Shown: positions 41,333-53,326, numbered from the stretch's first letter. The stretch is DNA of 64,000 nt from Scedosporium boydii (GCA_002221725.1 NJFT01000203.1:1-64000), one strand, 5' to 3'. Notes: generated from the sequence alone by a model not told the origin. Numbers and translations: made by a program.

Positions 41333-43408
41333 ATGGGTGCTACTAAAACTGAGCTCCCGGGCGACCTCAAGGAGGTAGATGTGATTGTTGCCGGAGGTGA
41401 GTCGAAGATGCCTACGAAATCCGCTTAAAAAAATTGAGTGACAAAGAGACGTCGCGGAGAAAACAATGAGATATATTCTAACCGCAGGTGCATGCGGTCG
41501 GTTCATCTAGGCGGCACCACTGCCTGCGTTGTCGCGAGCAGACTCTCCGATGCTGACCCGAATCTCTCAATCCTCGTCATCGAGGCTGGTCCGGACAGCT
41601 ACCAGGATCCCTCTGTGATCCACCCGCTTCTTATGCTGACCCACTTGATGCCGACTAGCAAAAATACCCTCTTCTACAAAGGGTCCAAGGAGAGCCAGCT
41701 TGCAGACAGGGAAGTGATCGTGCCCTCTGGTGGCACCCTTGGAGGCGGTTCCTCGATAAATCTCCTGACGTATAGTAGGCCACAGAGGGATGATTTCGAC
41801 TCTTGGAATACCCCGGGTTGGACTGCGAATGATATGATTCCATACTTGAAGAGGGTTCGATGCCCTACCGTCACTAGCACTTAATTTTGAGGTTTGTCTA
41901 ACAACCCCATCTAGTTCGAAACCTATCACGGCCCCGGATCGCCTGCTACTCACGGAGACCTCGGACCCATCCATGTTTCTGAAAGTACTTTCAATGTTGA
42001 ATGGTCTGAGAGCGATTTTATCCAAGCGGCAGGGAAGCTTGGATGGCCGGAAGTAAACGACTTAATGGACCTTGACACGAACAACGCCGTCTATCGCAAC
42101 CTACGTTTCGCCAACAAAGATGGCTTCCGGCAGGACGCCGCGCATCGCTATCTACATCCTCGTTTACGAGATGGAGAGCACCCGAATCTCCATGTCCTCG
42201 TCGAAAACCAAGTGATCCGTGTTCTGTTTGATGAAAACAAGAGAGCTAATGGCGTCGAGTTCGAGCGCAATCCCAGTCTCTCCCAGAACGGTGATGGCTC
42301 CACGACGCTTCAGAGTGTGAAGGCCAGGAAGTTGGTCATAGTTTCGAGCGGCGCGTTGGGCACGCCCCTTATTCTGGAGAGGTCAGGTGTTGGAGACCCC
42401 GAGATCCTTGCCCCGGTCGGCGTCCAGCCCGTCGCGGATGTGCCTGGCGTGGGCCGCAACTATATGGATCACCATCTGCTTACTTACCCGTACAAGTCAA
42501 GCCTTCTTCCCAGCGAGACAGCCGATGCGGTGTACGGAGGTCGACGGGACATTCCCGAATTGATTCGTACGAATGATGCCATTCTCGGGTGGAATATTGC
42601 AGACGTGACTGGAAAGATACGACCGAGCGATGAGGACGTGGCCGTGCTTGGACCGGCATTCCAGGCTGCTTGGAACGAGGATTATAAGGAGAACCCCAAC
42701 AAACCTCTCACAATTATCACCTCTCTTAGTGGGTGAGTTTTGCCGACCCTATCCAAAGCTGTGTCGAAACAATGGGCAATGTACAGACCCTTACCATTCT
42801 TTAATAGCTTCCCCGGCGACCCAACCGGTGTTGAACCGGGTCAGTACATGTCAGTCTCGACATTCACCCTATACCCCTACTCTCGTGGGCATATCCACAT
42901 CACAGGAACCAGAGTCTCCGACCCACCAGACTTTAAGACAGGTTTCTTCTCCGACCCCGAGGATGTCGACATCAAAATGTCAGTCTGGGCATACAAGAAA
43001 CAGCGAGAGCTATTCCGTCGCATGGAGATCTACAGAGGCGAATATGCTCCAAGCCATCCGCCCTTCCCCGCCGGGTCTGAGGCCGCATCCATTGACACAA
43101 GCGAGCCATTAGAGGACGTTAAAGATATCGTCTACACTTCGGAGGACGACACTATTATAGAGCAGTGGCTACGGAAGAATGTGGGGAGTACCTGGCACTC
43201 TATGGGTACTTGCAAGATGGCGGCTAAGGAGGACTTGGGTGTTGTGGACCACAACCTGAGCGTCTACGGCGTGAAGGGGCTGAAGATTGCAGACTTGAGT
43301 GTTGTGCCGAAGAATGTTGGCGCGAATACTGCCGCTACCGCCTTTGCTCTTGGCGAGAAAGCAGCGGACATTTTCATCGAGGAGCTTGGTTTGAAGAGTG
43401 CTTGGTGA
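41333..43408 (+). CDS. GMC-family FAD-dependent oxidoreductase, alcohol-oxidase-like (four exons)
   Basis: Exons 41333-41396, 41511-41854, 41915-42732 and 42808-43408 give 608 residues. Intron 1 (114 nt) splits the FAD-binding glycine motif VIVAGGGTTA and uses a CATCTAG acceptor. Intron 2 has a weak donor (GTTCGA) but a good CTAAC branch site. The family signatures are present: LVIEAG, LGGGSSINLLTYSRP, SSGALGTPLILERSGVGD, catalytic His539 in STWHSMGTCKM and Asn582 in VGANTAATAF. The layout around SGGTLGGGSSIN and FDSW resembles fungal alcohol and aryl-alcohol oxidases, which reduce O2 to H2O2. No secretion signal is seen, and the last residues (KSAW) are not a clear peroxisomal signal. The gene looks intact. 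Confidence 0.9.
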
Positions 43409-43616
43409 ATATTTCGAGATAGAAGTTACAAGAACAGGATCTAAGATATTCGTCCATAAGATCTATGAAAAGATCATTTGTTTCTACTTCTCGTTTCCAC
43501 TTATTTTCCTTGCTAGTTTGGGGAAGGGACCTGATCTGCCGCGTCAATAAATAAAAAGAAAGAGAGAGAGAGGAAAGAAGGAAATTAGAATTAGAGAAGA
43601 GGGAAAAAAAACATAT

Positions 43617-43688
43617 TGCCCAAGGGAGGAATCGAACCTCCGTTTCCACGGCCACAACGTGGCGTACTAACCACTATAGGACTTGAGC
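43617..43688 (-). tRNA. tRNA-His (GTG)
   Basis: On the minus strand: acceptor GCTCAAG with CTTGGGC, D arm CTATAGTGGTTAGTA, anticodon stem CCACG/CGTGG with loop TTGTGGC (anticodon GTG), and T arm GGAGG-TTCGATT-CCTCC. No intron. A run of eight A on the plus strand (43604-43611) is a Pol III terminator on the coding strand. Confidence 0.92.
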
Positions 43689-43963
43689 TTTTGTCGCGTC
43701 TCTTGTGCGATTGTTGGTCAGGTTCGCAGCGAATCACAGCCAAAGTACCAAAACTAGCATCCTCAACAAGAAAGCAAATACAGCGCCATCAGGTCTGGTG
43801 TCAAGTATTTAATTCCATTACAACCTAAGGAGAGCTTCATCACCCGTTGTCTTTCAACCGATGATAGAATTCGATACTAGAATGGGCGGAACACCGCGAG
43901 AATTCTTCGACCCATTAATTAAGACGAACACTTTCGACAGGAGAAGAGAGAACTAGTGACAGT

Positions 43964-44045
<82 letters not shown>

Positions 44046-44572
44046 AAATAAAAAAATAAAAAAAAAAATAAAAAAATTATGGACACGCCATTAGAGATAT
44101 TTCGTGCGAAATTCCCACCCAGATTCCATCACGCCGTGTTGGGCGGGGCTGGGAAGATAACCACGATTTCCTGCATGGAAAAGCACACGCCGCAAATTAT
44201 GGCTATGACACAAAGGGTTCTCGATTTCAGATGATCACTCCAATCGCGGTGTGCATTGCGCTTCTTTCGAGAAGGGAATAGTGGCGATGATGCGTTGGAA
44301 TTTGCGAGGGAGATTGAGATATTAACTTGTGGATTTGTCATCTGGGAAGAGCACATCATCCATAGATCGAAACGCGTAATGAACAAGACGAGCATCTAAT
44401 ATGTCGGTCCATTTATTTCACGACTATATATCAAGTTTGACGCGGCCGCATCTCGATAGATCTGGCGTAACTTGCAGTCTGTGTCTCTGCGACTTTTCGA
44501 CATCAAATTTCACATTAACATCCAACTTAATTCCCATCATCTCCATCTCAAATTTCACTCATCCTAGCAGCC
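43689..44572. other. Intergenic region with a long poly-A tract
   Basis: Contains the A-tract at 43968-44077. A minus-strand frame at 44129-44395 (88 codons) has no motif. The last 150 bases are promoter of the SDR gene. Confidence 0.5.
43968..44077 (+). repeat. (A)76 tract followed by A-rich TAAA units
   Basis: Seventy-six uninterrupted A (43968-44043), then about 34 bases of A runs broken by single T. This resembles the poly-A tail of a retroposed sequence, although no LINE coding sequence or clear target-site duplication was found beside it. The length may be imprecise in the assembly. Confidence 0.85.
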
Positions 44573-45560
44573 ATGGTCAAGTCATCCGAGAAGCTCGTAG
44601 GCAAGAAGGTTGCCGTGATAGGTGGCACATCTGGGTAGGTTGTAATCAAATGAAGCAATCTTACTATCATTGACAGGGTCGGCCTCTGGAGGCTGTCCAA
44701 GCTAACGGACTTGGGAGTAGAATTGGCTTCGGTGCCGCCCAGGCTTTCCTTGACGCTGGGGCGTCAGTGGTCGTCATCTCATCGTCGGAGGAGCGAGTAG
44801 CGGATGCTGTCGGCCGGCTCAATCACGCCAATGTGGAAGGGAGGGCTGGCGACGTGCGCGATGAGGCCGCGTTCACTACGCTCCTCAAAGAGCTTGCTCC
44901 CCTCGATCACATCGTCTTTTCGGGAGTCGACAAGATTATTCGCGGCCCATTAGCAGATGCCGACCTCGACCAGGCAAAACATCTATTTGGTGTCAAGTTT
45001 TGGGGGAGCGTGGTCGTTGGTAAAGGTAATAAGCATCCCGCCAAGAGAAAAAAAAAAAAAAAAAACACTAGGCAAGCCCTATACTTTCACCATACTTACT
45101 CTTTTGCCTCGCAGCGCTCGCAAAGTATGACATCTTGAAACCTGGTGGCTCCCTCACCCTCACATCAGGAACTGCAGCCCTCCGCCCCGGAAAAGGTGCC
45201 TCGATCGGTGGCGCCCTTAACGGCGGTGTCTTGACCCTTACAAAGGGGTTAGCTAGTGAGCTAAGCGACAAGCGCATCCGGGTGAATACGGTCGTTCCTG
45301 GGCTTGTCAAGACGGAGCTGTGGGACAAACTAGGCCAGAGCAAGGAGCAGCAAGCCGCTCTTTTCGACAGGGGAAAACAGCTCCCTGTAGGGTTTACCGC
45401 TACTCCTGAAGATATCGCCGAGGCGTATTTGTACACGGCGAGGGCTGGTTATGCCACTGGCACTTTGATTGTTATCGGTAAGTGGAGCGGACATGGATCG
45501 ACAGTGTATAGTTATAATACTGATGATCCTCTAATAATAGATGGCGGAGGCCACCTTTAA
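44573..45560 (+). CDS. Short-chain dehydrogenase/reductase (SDR), atypical active site (four exons)
   Basis: Exons 44573-44634, 44721-45025, 45115-45477 and 45541-45560 join in frame (introns 86, 89, 63 nt) to give 249 residues. The Rossmann motif GGTSGIGFGAAQAFLDAGA is reconstituted exactly across intron 1. The downstream Asp in AGDVRDEAAF and the VNTVVPGLVKTELW segment are typical SDR features. At the place where SDRs carry YxxxK (after LTLTSGTAALRP) this protein reads GASIGGALNGGV, with neither Tyr nor Lys. A subgroup of SDR-like proteins lacks these residues, so catalysis by the classical mechanism is unlikely or altered. Probably cytosolic and NAD(P)-binding. The last exon encodes only six residues (GGGHL plus the split codon). 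Confidence 0.85.
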
Positions 45561-45814
45561 GTTGGTAAAGCGATACTCGCTCGACATGTACCAGTTCCAT
45601 TATTCGCCAGATATCTAAATTATTATATTCCATTCTCCATGGCTGGCTTCATGGCATTAGGTGGGGAGGGTCGTGATGAGTGTCGGGGTAGCAGCGAAGT
45701 TGGCGAAGCCGACTAAGAAACGGAGAAATAAAATATATAGATCTAGATATATGCTAAGGAAGTCTCCCGCTGTCGATATCCTCTAATATCAAATATACCA
45801 GTAGTCATCTAGCG

Positions 45815-46711
45815 CTACATCAAAACTCTTTCAAAGGCCTCACCGAGCCCGCTCTTCTCTAGCCATGCTTTCAAAGCTTTCATATCGTTACGATTCGCCC
45901 TTTCACCGCGTCTTTCACCAAGCATATCCGTAATCTCTTGCATACCATTAAATACCCGTTTCAAGCCATCTGCATCCTCCCGATACCGTTCGCTAACTTT
46001 CTTGTGCTGCGGAGGAATGTCACGCCAGCTGTCCGTCTTAATGAAATTCATAAATTCGTCAATAGCGACAGGACCTCCCTCTAGGCACAAGATCCCTGGC
46101 TTTCCGGAGAGAAGGAACCCGGTCAGGCCATAGGTAGGGGCATAATTGACCAGGTCGTCTCGCTTCTCGCGCGTACTGATGGATGGGAAGTAAAACCAAA
46201 CACGGACCATTGAGGTCTCCTCCTTAGATGGAGAAGCTAATGCCTCCGCCCGCACCGATTGTGCTAGGTATTCGCGTGCTGCCTCCTTCGCATGGTCGAT
46301 GACAGTTAAGACATCTTCATTGGGTAATTCCGCGGTGAGTCGGGAAGCCTCGCTCTTGCTCATCCAGTCTGGCTGCTGCAATCTTATCCTAGCGACGGGC
46401 GGTTCCGAAGCGTTGGATTCTGCTGTCAATGGGAAGGACAAGGTAAGTTGTAGGGATTTCGCCAACCCTCCTGAGTCGTGTTCGACCTCCAGATTCAACA
46501 CCAGATTTATACATGTGCTGGTCAACTGCGGTGCCGTTCCTCGATTACTCTCACACCAATCTCGGAGGGTATCAAGTAAGTCGGAAGAGATGGCGTCTAG
46601 CGATATAGCATTGTCTGACTCGTACATCGCTACCAGAAGGTCGATTTGGCCAATCTGAAGCTCCATGATATCCTTCGATAAAGCATCACGATCTCTTTCG
46701 TCGGTCATCAT
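45815..46711 (-). CDS. RWD-domain / DUF1115 protein (RWDD2-like)
   Basis: A single frame of 298 residues from ATG at 46711. The N-terminal 160 residues have the RWD layout (MELQIGQIDLLVAMYESDNA to about VIDHAKEAAREYLAQ). The C-terminal part carries the DUF1115 signature VRVWFYFPSISTREKRDDLV, then YAPTYGLTGFLLSGKPGILC, EGG and WRDIPPQHKKVS. This combination defines the RWDD2 family found in fungi and animals; the function is poorly known and RWD domains usually mediate protein contacts. No membrane or secretion signal. The gene is convergent with the SDR gene and divergent from the F-box gene. It looks intact and conserved. Confidence 0.88.
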   Translation of the reverse strand: MMTDERDRDALSKDIMELQIGQIDLLVAMYESDNAISLDAISSDLLDTLRDWCESNRGTAPQLTSTCINLVLNLEVEHDSGGLAKSLQLTLSFPLTAESNASEPPVARIRLQQPDWMSKSEASRLTAELPNEDVLTVIDHAKEAAREYLAQSVRAEALASPSKEETSMVRVWFYFPSISTREKRDDLVNYAPTYGLTGFLLSGKPGILCLEGGPVAIDEFMNFIKTDSWRDIPPQHKKVSERYREDADGLKRVFNGMQEITDMLGERRGERANRNDMKALKAWLEKSGLGEAFERVLM

Positions 46712-47013
46712 AATGCCCGGGGGTTGTTTGCGCGCTCTAAAAGTTCGGTTGGTGAAGAGGACCTTTTTTCATCTCTATCAAGATGCCCCCAAGTCTGTAA
46801 CTGCAATTGTGGTGAAGGAAAAGTACCACGAAAGGAGTTTTTGTGAGAGAGGGAAAATCTTCAATTTTCTTTTGGATATTTGAGTTGGTTCATGAACCGA
46901 GGTACCTAAGTACTTCTCGAGGCCTAATTCTTGTCAATGTCGTGGGTCACGTGCGCACATCTCTTTGCGACTTGTGATGGGCTAGGGAGAACAGCGCAAA
47001 AACAATCACTGTG

Positions 47014-48368
47014 ATGCTTCCTTCCAGCCGGCCGCGGTCCCACCCCGTAGACCCATCCAGTTTCCTCATGATGGACCGTGATACGCTGGGCTTCACGTCC
47101 CAGGAATCTGAGGTGCGGTGCGCTTTCTGCCTCAGTCCTATCCGCCTGACCCCTCTCGTCCTGGTGAGACCTATGGATCCTCAAGAGGCGGCCGAAGAAG
47201 GGGGCAAGGACGGCTTCAAATACTCCTCGTCGACAGAGATTCTCGAGGGAACGTACGACCCGCGAGTAGTTACTAGGAAGTCAATAGAATGGATCCGGAC
47301 GACACGGATCGTGGGTTATAGTTCGGTGCTTGGACAGTAGGTTCACTCTATAGTAGCAATTGTGTCTCGGACGATAACGGCCGTAGCTAATGGAAGAGAA
47401 GAGCATATCTATCCGGCGAAGGTTTCTACATTGGCAACACATTTGGGAACTGGACCGATGGTGATGAAAACATCCCAGAGGTAGACCGCAACCCTCCATG
47501 CTATCGGAGCAATGATCGCCAGGAGACGAAGAGAGTCTGCTACCCATTCCATACCTCGTGTTATCGCCTATTTTCCAAGTGCGTATCGGGCTCGTTTGAT
47601 GCGAAACTAGATTCGGATCGTTTATACAAATCCATTTCGGACTCCATATCCAAGTGGAATCCCATGGATTTGAATCTACCCTACGCAAACAATGGGCTGG
47701 ACTTCTACCACGATGTTGACGTTTCGCGGTTCCAGACGTTACTTGGAAATGAACAGCTTGTCTGCGACCCCATGTCTTGCGACGAGGTAATGGAGCATCT
47801 GGAAGAGGTGCTGAAAGATCCGAGATTTCGTCGTATCCTTCCTGGCGATCTCATGGCCTGCGTCCCCCGGTTACTTCAGATCAGGTATGGTATCCGACGT
47901 CTCTACAAGAGTCAGGCCGCACACTGTGGCCTGAGGCACCGTCCAGAAAAGGACCCGTTCTCCGATTTACCGTTCGAGGTGCTCTTGGGCGTTTGCCAAC
48001 ACCTAACCCTCCGCGAGACCTTGCTCCTCCTCCATGTATCGCCCTGGCTGTACCGAAACGTGCGTCATAGCATCGAGTTCTGGGATGCCGCGATGGCAAG
48101 GCACCTGCCGTGGTTCTTTGAGATTCGGGAAATTATAAAGTCCGGAGACTCGTCCATTCATGGCGTCGATTTATATGCTGTCATTCTCTGGGCATTCGAG
48201 GCATCCTGGGGTGCGCTGAGACAGTCGGGGCCAGGGGAGGCACCACGGTCCTTATGGGAGAGGCCGCATGCGATTCTCGCAAATAGGAGGCGTATTTGGC
48301 ATGTCTGCGAGAAGCTCCGGAGACTGTATCGTCGAGAGCTTCCATCTAATTACGTTCCCGCGAGTTAA
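47014..48368 (+). CDS. F-box protein (two exons)
   Basis: Exon 1 (47014-47336) and exon 2 (47399-48368) join over a 62-nt intron (GTAGGT..GAAGAG, phase 2), giving 430 residues. The N-terminal part has CAFCLSPIR and the conserved block of this fungal family (RKSIEWIRTTRIVGYSS before the intron, YLSGEGFYIGNTFGNW after it, then PFHTSCYRL). The F-box is near residue 320: DPFSDLPFEVLLGVCQHLTL followed by RETLLLLHVSPWLYR. F-box proteins bind Skp1 in SCF ubiquitin ligases and select targets. The C-terminal third is Trp/Arg-rich without leucine-rich or WD repeats. A later start at the MMDRDTL methionines (about 47068) is possible. Confidence 0.8.
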
Positions 48369-50246
48369 TTTCATTCTGCCTTGGTTTCGCGAGTCTTGAC
48401 TGGAGTTCTCGTGTGTTGGTGCATGGGGGGTATGTTTGGCAGCATGGCCTCGCTAGGGCAACGACGAGGTCGCTGCTGTGGTAACCTGTACGTGGGCCCA
48501 GACTCTATGGAGGAAAAAGACATCGATTAAAGGACAAGAAGATGACCAAGGGGGTGCGACATGATGGGGTTTGTGACTGCTCGTGATGCAGGCTAATCAT
48601 CGCATTCCTACCAACAGCTGCCACCCACTCCCAAAGTCTGCGAGTTTCCTCTTCCAGGCCCATTGGAAGATTGCTCGTGGCTCAGAAAAAAAAAAAGAAA
48701 ATATGCATCGTTATCAGGCGTGCTCGAGCGATGCAGAGACTATGACCGGGGGCGTCGGGGCAGCGCAGGCAGGTGATCGGGCCTAAAGTGGCGGGTTTCT
48801 TCGTTTACGAGCAATTGCGAATGATGTACGACTTATAGTAAAGGGCTGGGCGGTTCTTGTTTTATATCCCACAAAGGGATGGTAGGATGCCTCCTCTAGA
48901 CAATAGCCAAATTTGTAGAGGTGTGCACTGATGCCAGGCACTTCGAGGAGACGCCGATTATACGCATCGTGGGAAATCGCATTTGTACACTGACACCAAG
49001 GTCAAAATCCGAGAGCTGGAGCAGGCAGTAGTTTTTTTTTTCTTTTTTTTTTTTTTTTTCCTAATCCCTAGCTGTTCCTCCATCTCCTGCAAGACAGTTC
49101 CAGTGGCTGGCCAAGAGCCTCCAAGCCGAAGCGAGGAAAGCGAGCGGAACAGGGATGCTGCATGATTCCATATAGGATGAATGCCGAACTATCGCCGGCT
49201 GGGGGTGAGCACAAGACCGGGGTTGGGGCTCCTATTCCTGTTCGGACTCATCTTGTCGAAGCCACGAAGTGAAGTAGGAAAAAAAAATCTACATCGCAGA
49301 TAGATCTTAATAGGAACCGTGAGTTATTATTCGTTGTTTAACGAGTGTAGGTCTAGACCCCAATATCTGAGCCGCCTCCGGTCGGGTGGAAGCTGGTCGT
49401 GGGGGTACACACCACCCGGATCTCTCGCTTGTGCAGAGATCAACCGGGAGGGTTTGCAAGATCTCCTACCAAGTATACAGAAAGCAGGTCACACAACAGA
49501 TCAGAAACCTGGAAAAATGGATTGGCGTGGCCAGCAGCGTGGCCAGCACACCCATTCCTCTGGATTACTGCCCTACGAATATCAGAGCCGAATCACCATC
49601 AAATCTGCACCTATAACACCGATGCAGCCCTAACATCATCAAATGGTATCCAAATCAGCCCATCGTTTCATTTGCTTTCGGTTCGTTTGGCTTTATGGGA
49701 ATGAAGGAGCTTTGATTCTGATGATAGTGCCAGGCAGTGTGACCTAGGATATCTCGCAAACCGAACTCTTCCTTCAATTTCTATTTCCTTGCATTTCCCT
49801 CCTCCGCGGAGCCCGTGCGTCTTCCTGTCGCCGATTCCAAGGAGTTAACGTTCTTCGGTCTAACCTTAGACATTATTGGTTCACCGCCTCAGGATGGGGC
49901 ATCTCCGAGGACCGCGGATTACTTCTCCGTCGCTATTCGGCATCTTGTAAGTGGTGGCACCGAAATAACATCGTAAACACCGAGAAGAACATTTTCGTGC
50001 CGCGTGCGGCTAGGATGTCGTGCTGCAGTTTCCTTCCGACCCCGGTAAGCCGCCTGTCGGTGGCTTCCGACCTTGCAAGGGGGTAGAACATGGGGATTGA
50101 CTCCTTGGTGCGAACTGTCAAGCGGGGGAATATATCTGAGAGAATTCCCAGCTTTCGCCTTTCTGGTCTGGCAAACTCACCCTGGGCATTGCGCTGCGCC
50201 ATTGTGCAGACCCGGTACAAGGACTGAGAGTCCCAATTCCACCGCC
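48369..50246. other. Long gene-poor region, poly-T tracts
   Basis: 1.9 kb without a supported gene. It contains T10-C-T17 at 49032-49059. Overlapping frames at 49319-49704 on one strand in all three phases are not credible. The last 300 bases before 50247 are promoter of the transporter. Confidence 0.5.
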
Positions 50247-52362
50247 ATGGCTCCCCAACCCTCCCGCCGTTCAAGCACCGAGCAGCCTAGCGAGCGTACG
50301 CTAGGATCCACCCAAGAGATGGATCAAAGCAGCGAACGGGACTCCGACATAGCGGCCCTCGAGAAGACACACTTTGCCCCCGTCCACGGCTCTCAGGGAC
50401 ATCCCCGGGGACGCTCCCATTCCTTCAGCTCCCACCTCAGCCGACAGAGGACGTCGGAGTCGAGAAAGGAGAGCCTCGACCCCGACCTGGACATCAACCT
50501 GCCTTATCGAACCCTCAGCAACAATGCCGACATGAACGAGTATCGTACGGAGACGACGGCTGGCGAAATTCCAGGTCCACCGATCCCGGCAGGCGATGGC
50601 GAGACACACTACCAATTGACGACGTTCAAGCCCAACGATTCTGAGAATCCTAAGAACTGGTCCAAAGCGTTCAAATGGTATTGCACCATGGTGGTTGCGG
50701 TGACTTGTTTCGTCGTGACCTTTGCCTCGAGCAATGTGTCTGCCGATATGATTGGTGTGATGGAGGAGTTCAATGTCAATGAGCAGCTTGCGCTGGCAAC
50801 TATGTCATTCTTTGTTATTGGGCTCGGATTGGGTAGGTTGTCATTCTTTTCAAAGACTTAGACGTTCTCATTGACGAAGATGAAAAGGTCCAATGGCATT
50901 CGCTCCGCTCTCTGAGATTTACGGAAGACGACTAATTTAGTAGGTCCAGATTTGTGTTAATGCCTTTCTTGACCTCTTCTAACACTTTATCGACAGTGCT
51001 TCAACACTCCTTCTGGCCGTAATTTTTATTATCCCTTGCGCCGTCGCCCAGAACATCCAAACACTCCTGGTGTGTCGCTTCATCGCGGGGATCATGTTCT
51101 CGGCTCCCATGACATTGGTTGGCGGAACTCTAGCCGATATGTGGCGCTTGGAAGAGCGCGGTGTCCCAATGTCTGCATTCTCAGCTGCCCCATTCATGGG
51201 CCCAGCATGTAAGTCGTTCCCCACTTCCTCATCTCCTCCCTCACTTCTCCCTTCTATTTCTGGCTGAGCAGAGTTAATTGAACGGCGGCATTTTCTAGTT
51301 GGCCCCCTCATCGGCGGTTTTCTCTCCGACGCAAAAGGCTGGCGATGGCTCTACTGGATCCAGCTGATAGTGGCTGGAGTAATGTGGATTCTCATCACGT
51401 TCACCGTTCCGGAGACATACACGCCCACGATTCTCGCTCGCCGCGCCCGCAAACTCCGAAAGGAGACGGGCGAATCATACGTTACCGAGCATGATCTTGA
51501 TATGCGTCCACTTAGTGAACGGCTCGGTCTCTTCCTAGTCCGCCCGTTCCAGTTGCTCTTTACAGAAGTTATTGTTTTCTTATTCTCACTGTATATGTCA
51601 ATTCTTTATGGAGTGTTGTACATGTTCTTTGTGGCCTTTCCGATTGTCTACCAGAAGGGCAAGGGATACTCGTCATCGAAGACCGGTCTTATGTTTATAC
51701 CGCTGGCTATTGGGGTGCGTAGTCACAACATTCTTTTTCCGGCTACTCTCTTACCAGGTCTCCATTAACATTCTCATTAGGTCCTTGCCTCCGGTCTCAG
51801 TGCGCCTCTCGTCAACAAGCATTACGTTTCAGTCGCGCGAAAACACCCCGGTCGTCCCCCGGCAGAGTTCCGCCTTTACCCAATGATGGCCAGTTGCTGG
51901 CTCATGCCGGTAGGCTTGTTCATATTTGCCTGGACCTCTTATCCGCACCTATCTTGGGCCGGCCCAGCTTTGGGAGGGTTCCCGGTAGGCTTCGGATTCA
52001 TCTTCATGTATAACGCTACCAACAATTACCTTGTCGACTGCTACCAGCATCAAGCTGCCAGCGCCCTCGCGGCCAAGGTATGTCTACGGGCGTCTTTTGG
52101 CGCGGGTGTCATTCATTTTACGGTGCAAATGTATGCCAGGTTGGGATATCAGTGGGCGTCGTCTCTCGTGGCGTTCATCAGCCTTGCCTGCTGTGCCATC
52201 CCGTTTGCGTTTTTCAAGTATGGAGCTAGGATTCGAGAGTGGAGCAAGTATGCATATGCCGGCGATGACGAAGACGACGTGGTTGATTCTGGCCCATCCG
52301 ACATTGAGAAGAATAGTGCCAAGAGCGCGGAGCCCACGGGAGGGGTTCTCGGGGCGCATTAA
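50247..52362 (+). CDS. MFS transporter, DHA1 drug:H+ antiporter / polyamine type (five exons)
   Basis: Exons 50247-50832, 50888-50939, 50997-51208, 51299-51714 and 51781-52362 keep phase through four introns (55, 57, 90, 66 nt) and give 615 residues. A long polar N terminus (about 140 residues) ends in [16 protein letters not shown], the usual entry to the DHA1 fold. About 12 membrane spans follow, with the loop-2 motif [18 protein letters not shown] spanning exons 1-3, WRWLYWIQ in exon 4, and the PETY-type motif [18 protein letters not shown]. Fungal members of this group export azoles, toxins or polyamines across the plasma membrane by proton antiport. The substrate is unknown. The acidic tail is typical. 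The gene looks intact. Confidence 0.9.
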
Positions 52363-53326
52363 GATAACATAGAGCGGCTATCCATTAGACGGGGATAGAT
52401 AGATGGATATAAAAACGGTGATTGTGAAGGATAGAGGTGGTGGGTGGGTGCCGATGGTGGTAGAAACAACGATGGAAGGACTGTTACAGGTGATTATCCT
52501 ATACTGGTAATTGTATGCTGATACTTGATAGACATATTAAAGGATAGACGACATTCGGTTAGACTGCAGCAAGGAGAATAATACAGAACCGTATTCTAAC
52601 TTTGGCCCCTCCTATTCCCTTTATCTCTCTCGTCTAAGTATCCCTATATCTAGCTGAAGCATGACAAAGAATGAGAGAAATTAGCCAACGCACGAGACGT
52701 TTTATGTTCTCGCCTAGTAAACTGGGGTGGGATTTATGCCATTATATCGGAAAACTATATTTGTGGCAATGGAACGGTCGATTGATTCCCATACTCGCTC
52801 AAACCCAAGCAATTAGGTCAACCTCGTAGGCACATAGGGGGTCCGGAGGACCAACTAATCAGGAGGCAGCATATGTTTATTGCCCCGGATGAGGCTCAAT
52901 TCTCCAGGTTTAGAAATGGTGAGTGAAAGTCGACCAGCCACCAATGAAAACAATGGCGGATACCAAGTCCGGCCCCCGGAATTCCGACACCCGATGCGTC
53001 CTGACAGCTCTTCCCTTGGTGCTGGCCGTCCAATGTACATCAATTATTAAGTAATGATCCACTCATATTTGGGGGTCACTAAGACACACGTCAGCTATCG
53101 ATGATGCGTCAACTTGCACCTCCATTTCCGTGATTGATCATATTCTGGCAGCAAGGGCCGCCATATTTCAGCCTGAGTCGTGGCTCTTCAGATATATGTC
53201 CCCAGCAGTCTTCGTGTCCCACGGCGATAATCTACTTGGAAAGTGGACCGGTGAGAGAGGAGGACGTGTCCAACCCACAATTGAATGACCGAGATGCGAG
53301 GGATGTGCAACAACAAACACTAGCCT
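52363..53326. other. Intergenic region holding one copy of a dispersed repeat
   Basis: 3' flank of the transporter with purine-rich GGTGGTGG sequence and then unremarkable DNA. It contains the repeat at 53130-53207. A 62-codon minus frame at 52855-53043 is not called. Confidence 0.5.
53130..53207 (+). repeat. Diverged dispersed repeat, copy B
   Basis: Shares GTGATTGATCAWATTC and TATTTCAGCCTGA..TCGTGG with copy A at 37674-37741, same orientation. It lies about 120 bp upstream of tRNA-Lys. Confidence 0.55.

Noticed and set aside
49319..49704. Three overlapping plus-strand frames of 76-104 codons
   Set aside because: Open in all three phases with no motif or codon preference.
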